A DNA stretch of 64,000 bases, from assembly GCF_003952165.1 (NCBI RefSeq), contig NZ_RXFT01000017.1, positions 62,001 to 126,000 on the forward strand, read 5' to 3'. This document shows, in pieces, positions 60,421 to 64,000 of the stretch. Each line of letters starts with the position of its first letter. Position 1 is the first letter of the stretch. The position numbers and the translations under genes were made by a program. A model generated the notes under the pieces. That model did not search any database and was not told the origin of the DNA. It saw only the letters and a list, made by a program, of their open reading frames with translations. This DNA comes from Variovorax guangxiensis. Lineage in GTDB: Bacteria; Pseudomonadota; Gammaproteobacteria; Burkholderiales; Burkholderiaceae_C.

Positions 60421-61920
60421 ATGACTAGCATGGATTCATCTGACCCCCATCTTGGCGCGACTGGAGATGCAGCGACTCTGGTCCCGAAGTTCCTCTATAG
60501 GTTCCGGCCTCTCAAGCGGCTTCTTGAAAACGGGGAACTGGAAAAGCAGGAGATCTACTTCGCTGCGCCCTCACAGCTCAATGATCCGATGGAGGGCTTT
60601 CGCGATTTGTTCTGGAAGGGAGACCGGATCGTGTGGGAGAACTTGTTCAAGCACTATCTGCGCTGCTTGAACTGGACTTTCTCTATGTATGCCATAGCAG
60701 GCGAGTCCCATCCGCTCATTTGGAACGACGTGCCGATCGTCGGTCCAATGCCATCCGAGCTGAATACCGAGAAGCTCGATGCTTTGCAGCAAGGAATCTT
60801 CGGCGACTTTTTGGCGGAGCCCGCGGTGATCCGGCTAGTCGACGCCCTCGATGGTCGTGCACTTCCCGTTCGGCGAGACGAATTGCGAAGTTACTTGCGC
60901 TGCCTTCATCCGCTGGCCTTGGGAACCGTCTGGTCCAGGAATGAGCTTCATCGAACCGCGTCCGCTCGACCGGACGCCGAACGCTTTCTAGATAGCGCGC
61001 GAGCTGGATTGCCTAGTCTGGAAAAGATGATCGAAGCGATGCAGCCGATATCCGGCGAAGTCGACGAACAGTTGCTCCAAGAGCTCTTTTCTCTCTTTGA
61101 ATTCATGTCTGGACAACTTGGCCTTGCTGCTCTCCTAAATCCTGAATTGGGCGAATATCAGCCAAACAAGGACTTCTTGTTTCGAGCGTTCGCCGACGAG
61201 TTTGTGGACCAACTCGACCGGCTCGTTTACCCCGATTGGCATGTCGCCTGCTTTATGTCCGACTGTCGCAACGCGTCTCTGTGGGGAACATACGGCGACA
61301 GCCATACCGGTATCTGTCTAGTGTTCAATACTGTCGTTGAGGGAGGCAGGCCATTCCTTCCGCTTACCCGTGTCAATGGATTTGGTTCAAGCGGTTATTC
61401 ACGTGGCCGGATCGAACATGAGTTTCATCAAGTCAAGTATTCGGACAAACATCAACCTGTGGACTTCTTTCGCTCTATCGGAAGGTTGCCGGAGGCGGTT
61501 CTAGACAAGCACTGGCACTCTAACGCTGAAGGCGCGAGAAGCGTATGTGCATCCAACTATGACGATCAGTGGCGAGCAGACTATTGGAAAGGCTTCTATC
61601 CTGGCGCTACAACGAAGTTGGCCGATTGGGCTCACGAAGATGAATACAGGCTACTGCTCACCGGAATGGTTCTCGACTTCTCGGATGCACAACGTCGCAC
61701 GGCAACTTACGACTTCAGGAATCTCCACGGACTGATCTTTGGTATGAAGACGCCCCTCGAAAAGAGAATAGAAATCTGCAGGATCGTTGCGGAAAAGTGC
61801 CGCGCCAACGGCCGCTCAGACTTCAAGTTCTACGAGGCCTACTACTCGGCTGCTGGGGGCCGTATCGATCACAGAGAACTCAATCTACTGCGATTGACGG
61901 CGAGCATATCAACGGGCTAG
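60421..61920 (+). CDS. DUF2971-family protein
   Basis: 499 aa. The family marks are FLYRFRPLKRLLENGELEKQEIYFAAPSQLNDPMEG split near the start, CFMSDCRNASLWGTYGDSHTGICLVF in the middle and ADWAHEDEYRLLL towards the end. DUF2971 proteins are common in mobile regions and have been linked to defence islands; the function is not settled. This member is longer than usual because of a helical insert (about 110-270). GTG 60406 and ATG 60430 are other possible starts; none has a strong ribosome site. Confidence 0.8.
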   Translation: MTSMDSSDPHLGATGDAATLVPKFLYRFRPLKRLLENGELEKQEIYFAAPSQLNDPMEGFRDLFWKGDRIVWENLFKHYLRCLNWTFSMYAIAGESHPLIWNDVPIVGPMPSELNTEKLDALQQGIFGDFLAEPAVIRLVDALDGRALPVRRDELRSYLRCLHPLALGTVWSRNELHRTASARPDAERFLDSARAGLPSLEKMIEAMQPISGEVDEQLLQELFSLFEFMSGQLGLAALLNPELGEYQPNKDFLFRAFADEFVDQLDRLVYPDWHVACFMSDCRNASLWGTYGDSHTGICLVFNTVVEGGRPFLPLTRVNGFGSSGYSRGRIEHEFHQVKYSDKHQPVDFFRSIGRLPEAVLDKHWHSNAEGARSVCASNYDDQWRADYWKGFYPGATTKLADWAHEDEYRLLLTGMVLDFSDAQRRTATYDFRNLHGLIFGMKTPLEKRIEICRIVAEKCRANGRSDFKFYEAYYSAAGGRIDHRELNLLRLTASISTG

Positions 61921-62261
61921 AGCCCCTCCTTCCCTTTCGGATTGGGGGCCGGCACTAGCCCTCCGAGCGAGGTGAGTTTGACGGCAATCTTGCGCCGGGT
62001 GTGCTTACTCACCTATGCGAGCTGGATGACGAGCAAAAGATTTGGTCTCCCTGTCTGCAGTCGCTCGATTGTTGAACGCGAACCACTGCAGACTGACTGG
62101 GCCGGTCATAACTGACTGGTCCGCGGCAGACCAGCACGGGCCAATTTGTATCGTTCCTGAAGGCAAATGCTTCATAGGGCAGGCCGCAAACCGGACATTC
62201 GCCCTCGACTCCAGAACTCCTGACCTGAGACAACTTCTGACCCCGCCTCTTTCGGGTCAGA
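61921..62261. other. Gap of about 340 bases
   Basis: No gene can be supported. A minus-strand frame contains ECPVCGLPYEAFAFRND, a cysteine-pair-like phrase, but that frame runs antisense into the regulator gene and lacks a start signal. The plus strand ends in the leader of the XRE-cupin gene. Confidence 0.4.
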
Positions 62262-62963
62262 ATGGACTCTTCGTTGACTGCCAGCGGTGAAATGATGAGA
62301 AAAGCCCAGGCGCCTTCCCCATTCCCAACATCGCGCCCCCAGCGACTGCCCGCATCTGTGACCCGTGCTCGGCCGCAGCAAACAGCGCCCATCCGCAGTT
62401 TGTCCGCGTCGCGCATCGGTGCACAGGTAAAAGCCCTTCGCATGGCGGCCGGTACCTCAGCTGGTGAGTTGGCCCGAACGTCTGGGATTTCCGCCTCGAT
62501 GCTCTCTCGCATCGAGCGAGGCTTGGTTTCGCCTTCGGTGGAAACACTGGAGCGCATTGCTCAAGGCTTGCATGTGCCGGTCTCCCGATTCTTCGGAGAC
62601 CAGGCGCGTCGTACTGATTTCTGCCACGTGCGAGCTGGGCATGGCTTGGTGGTCGACCGTATCGGAGCGGTCGCGGACTATCGCTATGAGCTGCTGGGAC
62701 ACCTGTTGTCAGGCAATCTCTTTGCCGAACCTTACCTGGTCACACTGCTTCCTGATGCAGAGCCCTATGTGACTTTCCAGCATCCAGGCCTTAAGTTCCT
62801 GTACTTCCTGTCCGGAGAGGTCACCTACCGCTACGGCGCCAAGGCAATCGATGTCAGAGCTGGAGATTCATTACTGTTCGAGGCGACAGCGCTGCATGGA
62901 ATCGAGGCGATCCATTCCCAGCCGGTCTCATACCTGTCCGTGGTTTTTACACTGCGTGAATGA
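62262..62963 (+). CDS. XRE-cupin transcriptional regulator
   Basis: 233 aa. Helix-turn-helix at about 51-106 (IGAQVKALRMAAGTSAGELAR, ISASMLSRIERGLVSPS) and a C-terminal cupin at about 150-233 (FLYFLSGEVTYRYG, VRAGDSLLFEATALHGI). Such proteins sense small molecules and control nearby metabolism or efflux genes. Internal ATGs at 62292 and 62295 are possible starts; the first 50 residues are disordered. Confidence 0.82.
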   Translation: MDSSLTASGEMMRKAQAPSPFPTSRPQRLPASVTRARPQQTAPIRSLSASRIGAQVKALRMAAGTSAGELARTSGISASMLSRIERGLVSPSVETLERIAQGLHVPVSRFFGDQARRTDFCHVRAGHGLVVDRIGAVADYRYELLGHLLSGNLFAEPYLVTLLPDAEPYVTFQHPGLKFLYFLSGEVTYRYGAKAIDVRAGDSLLFEATALHGIEAIHSQPVSYLSVVFTLRE

Positions 62964-63084
62964 TGTTGGTCTGCACCGAACTAGAGTTCTCGCCTTTCAA
63001 ACAGGAGGCCAGAGTTTGTGCAAGGCCTCGCTCTAAGGAGTTCATCCTACTGGCAGGACGAGAATAAAACGGCAGAATGCGCCC

Positions 63085-63522
63085 ATGCCAAATATCGCCT
63101 CGATCCTCAAAGCCGAAATCTCTCGCGTCGCTCGCAAAGAAGTACGTACTGAAATTGAGACGCTCAAGAGAGCGTCGGTTGGACATCGTTCCTCGATTGC
63201 CGAACTGCGCCGCCAGATGAGTGCGCTCGAGAAGGAGCTTCGACGCGTTGCGAAGGGGGCGGCACGCTCCGTCGCGGCCGCTGATACAGAGAGCGACGAA
63301 ACCAGCACGAAGCGCCGATTCAGCGCTTCCAGGTTGGCGTCACACCGCTCAAAGCTTGGCCTGTCGGCGGCAAACTATGGACAACTGATTGGCGTGTCTG
63401 GTCAGACGATCTATCACTGGGAGCAAGGCAAGGCCCGCCCACGAGCGGCGCAGTTGGAAAGCTTGGCGACGGTGCGCAGCCTCAGCGCGCGCGAAGCCGC
63501 GCAGCGTCTGTCAGCGAATTAG
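63085..63522 (+). CDS. Coiled-coil protein with C-terminal helix-turn-helix
   Basis: 145 aa. The N-terminal 60 residues are a basic coiled coil (EISRVARKEVRTEIETLKR, ELRRQMSALEKELRRVAK) and the C-terminal 60 an XRE-like HTH (ASHRSKLGLSAANYGQLIGVSGQTIYHWEQGKARP). The order (HTH last) is that of a known group of small bacterial regulators. It may regulate the RiPP genes that follow (inferred). Confidence 0.78.
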   Translation: MPNIASILKAEISRVARKEVRTEIETLKRASVGHRSSIAELRRQMSALEKELRRVAKGAARSVAAADTESDETSTKRRFSASRLASHRSKLGLSAANYGQLIGVSGQTIYHWEQGKARPRAAQLESLATVRSLSAREAAQRLSAN

Positions 63523-63639
63523 CGCCCCATTGCCACCGCTCTCGGACGCAGCCTCAAGTCGGGGTCAATAGCCCTTGCGTCGGGTATTGCCTATTTATTA
63601 GGCCAGAGTTAGCATGAAGCGACTCGAAAGGAGCACTCG

Positions 63640-63828
63640 ATGGACTTCGTGGAAGATCAACCGCAAATCGGTGAGACTGAGAAGAACAGCGTGCGGGATG
63701 CTGTGCTGCGAGGAAAGCCAACCAATCCAGCTCTTCAGCGTCTCCAGGCGCGTGTCCTGCAGAACGCTGATCCGAGCGAAGTCATCACCAGCTACGACCG
63801 CATGCACCATCGGCACAGTCGCTCATAG
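63640..63828 (+). CDS. RiPP precursor peptide, His-rich core, cyclophane type
   Basis: 62 aa; ATG seven bases after AAAGGAG, a strong site. A leader of about 48 residues (NPALQRLQARVLQ helix) ends in the core SYDRMHHRHSRS. Its stop overlaps the start of a radical SAM gene by one base. Short precursors ending in Tyr/His/Arg/Ser motifs next to SPASM-type maturases are the layout of cyclophane-forming (3-residue crosslink) RiPP systems, so Tyr or His side chains are the likely sites (inferred). Confidence 0.8.
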   Translation: MDFVEDQPQIGETEKNSVRDAVLRGKPTNPALQRLQARVLQNADPSEVITSYDRMHHRHSRS

Positions 63829-64000
63829 TGCCTGCAGTTTTGGGTGAGGCAAAACTCACCTCGTTTCTGCTGAAGGTCGCTTCCAGATGCAATCTGGATT
63901 GCGACTATTGTTATGTCTACCATCACGCCGACCAAAGTTGGCGTTCAATGCCCAAGTTGCTTGGTGCGCATGAGCAGGCGGCTTTTGCCAGTCGCCTTGC
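63828..64000 (+). CDS. Radical SAM peptide maturase (5' part; continues past window)
   Basis: 57 codons visible from a GTG at 63828. The radical SAM cluster motif CNLDCDYCYVYHH (CxxxCxxC) lies at about residues 21-33, followed by SWR, as in FxsB-like and other cyclophane-forming maturases. The GTG overlaps the precursor stop (TAGTG), which argues for coupled translation. The SPASM domain would lie outside the window. Confidence 0.88.
   Translation, partial: MPAVLGEAKLTSFLLKVASRCNLDCDYCYVYHHADQSWRSMPKLLGAHEQAAFASRL

Noticed and set aside
62009..62557. 182-codon minus-strand frame
   Set aside because: Antisense to the XRE-cupin gene for half its length; cysteine phrase alone is not enough.

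Overview
The window comes from a GC-rich betaproteobacterium, most likely a Comamonadaceae member close to Variovorax. The F1Fo ATP synthase operon is in the order atpIBEFHA(G)DC, a D-amino-acid aminotransferase / YbeD / LipB / LipA block follows it, and the proteins look typical of that family. This assignment is by recognition of gene content, not by a database search. No rRNA, tRNA, CRISPR array or replication origin was seen.

Core part, 1-22658. A ligase-associated DNA repair operon (DEXH helicase, ATP-dependent DNA ligase, metallo-beta-lactamase exonuclease) reads on the minus strand and is joined by 4-base stop/start overlaps. It is followed by a DUF3617 protein, a PAP2 phosphatase and a sugar-uptake operon (ROK regulator, ABC ATPase, permease, binding protein, Gfo/Idh/MocA oxidoreductase). 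Then comes the ATP synthase operon, which carries an extra lipoprotein gene between atpG and atpD and ends in a clear terminator. On the plus strand the lipoate-protein genes close the core. Three large palindromic repeat elements sit in the first 7 kb, and two of them are translated into the ends of repair proteins. None was noticed after 22.7 kb.

Accessory part, 22659-64000. A tandem repeat resembling the multiple terminal repeats of IS21-family elements lies directly behind lipA and marks the change to a mosaic of accessory genes: nucleases, regulators, hypothetical proteins, IS remnants and broken genes. Recognisable modules are: (a) a divergent sce7726-like nuclease facing an XRE regulator plus OGG-like glycosylase; (b) a minus-strand operon of a poly-glycine small protein, a PfkB-nucleoside deoxyribosyltransferase fusion, a QueC-like enzyme and a nitroreductase, followed by a trypsin-like protease and a small companion; (c) a divergent membrane protein plus a YegL/YegK/YegI-like set of vWA protein, PP2C phosphatase and kinase-like protein; (d) an operon of three metallophosphoesterases, two HAD phosphatases and two Xre/MbcA/ParS-type C-terminal modules; (e) lysozyme/chitinase-like, lipoprotein and tandem-repeat proteins; (f) PIN, PD-(D/E)XK-like, GIY-YIG and DUF2971 proteins; (g) at the right edge, a RiPP precursor gene overlapping a radical SAM maturase that runs off the window.

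The best candidates for undescribed biology are (b), (d) and (g). In (b), QueC chemistry is coupled to nucleoside-handling enzymes and to a protein with a flexible glycine N-terminus. Two diverged direct copies of the nitroreductase gene end, 5.6 kb apart, tie (b) to the OGG glycosylase in (a). In (d), the repeating order phosphoesterase - ParS-like - HAD looks like a duplicated cassette.
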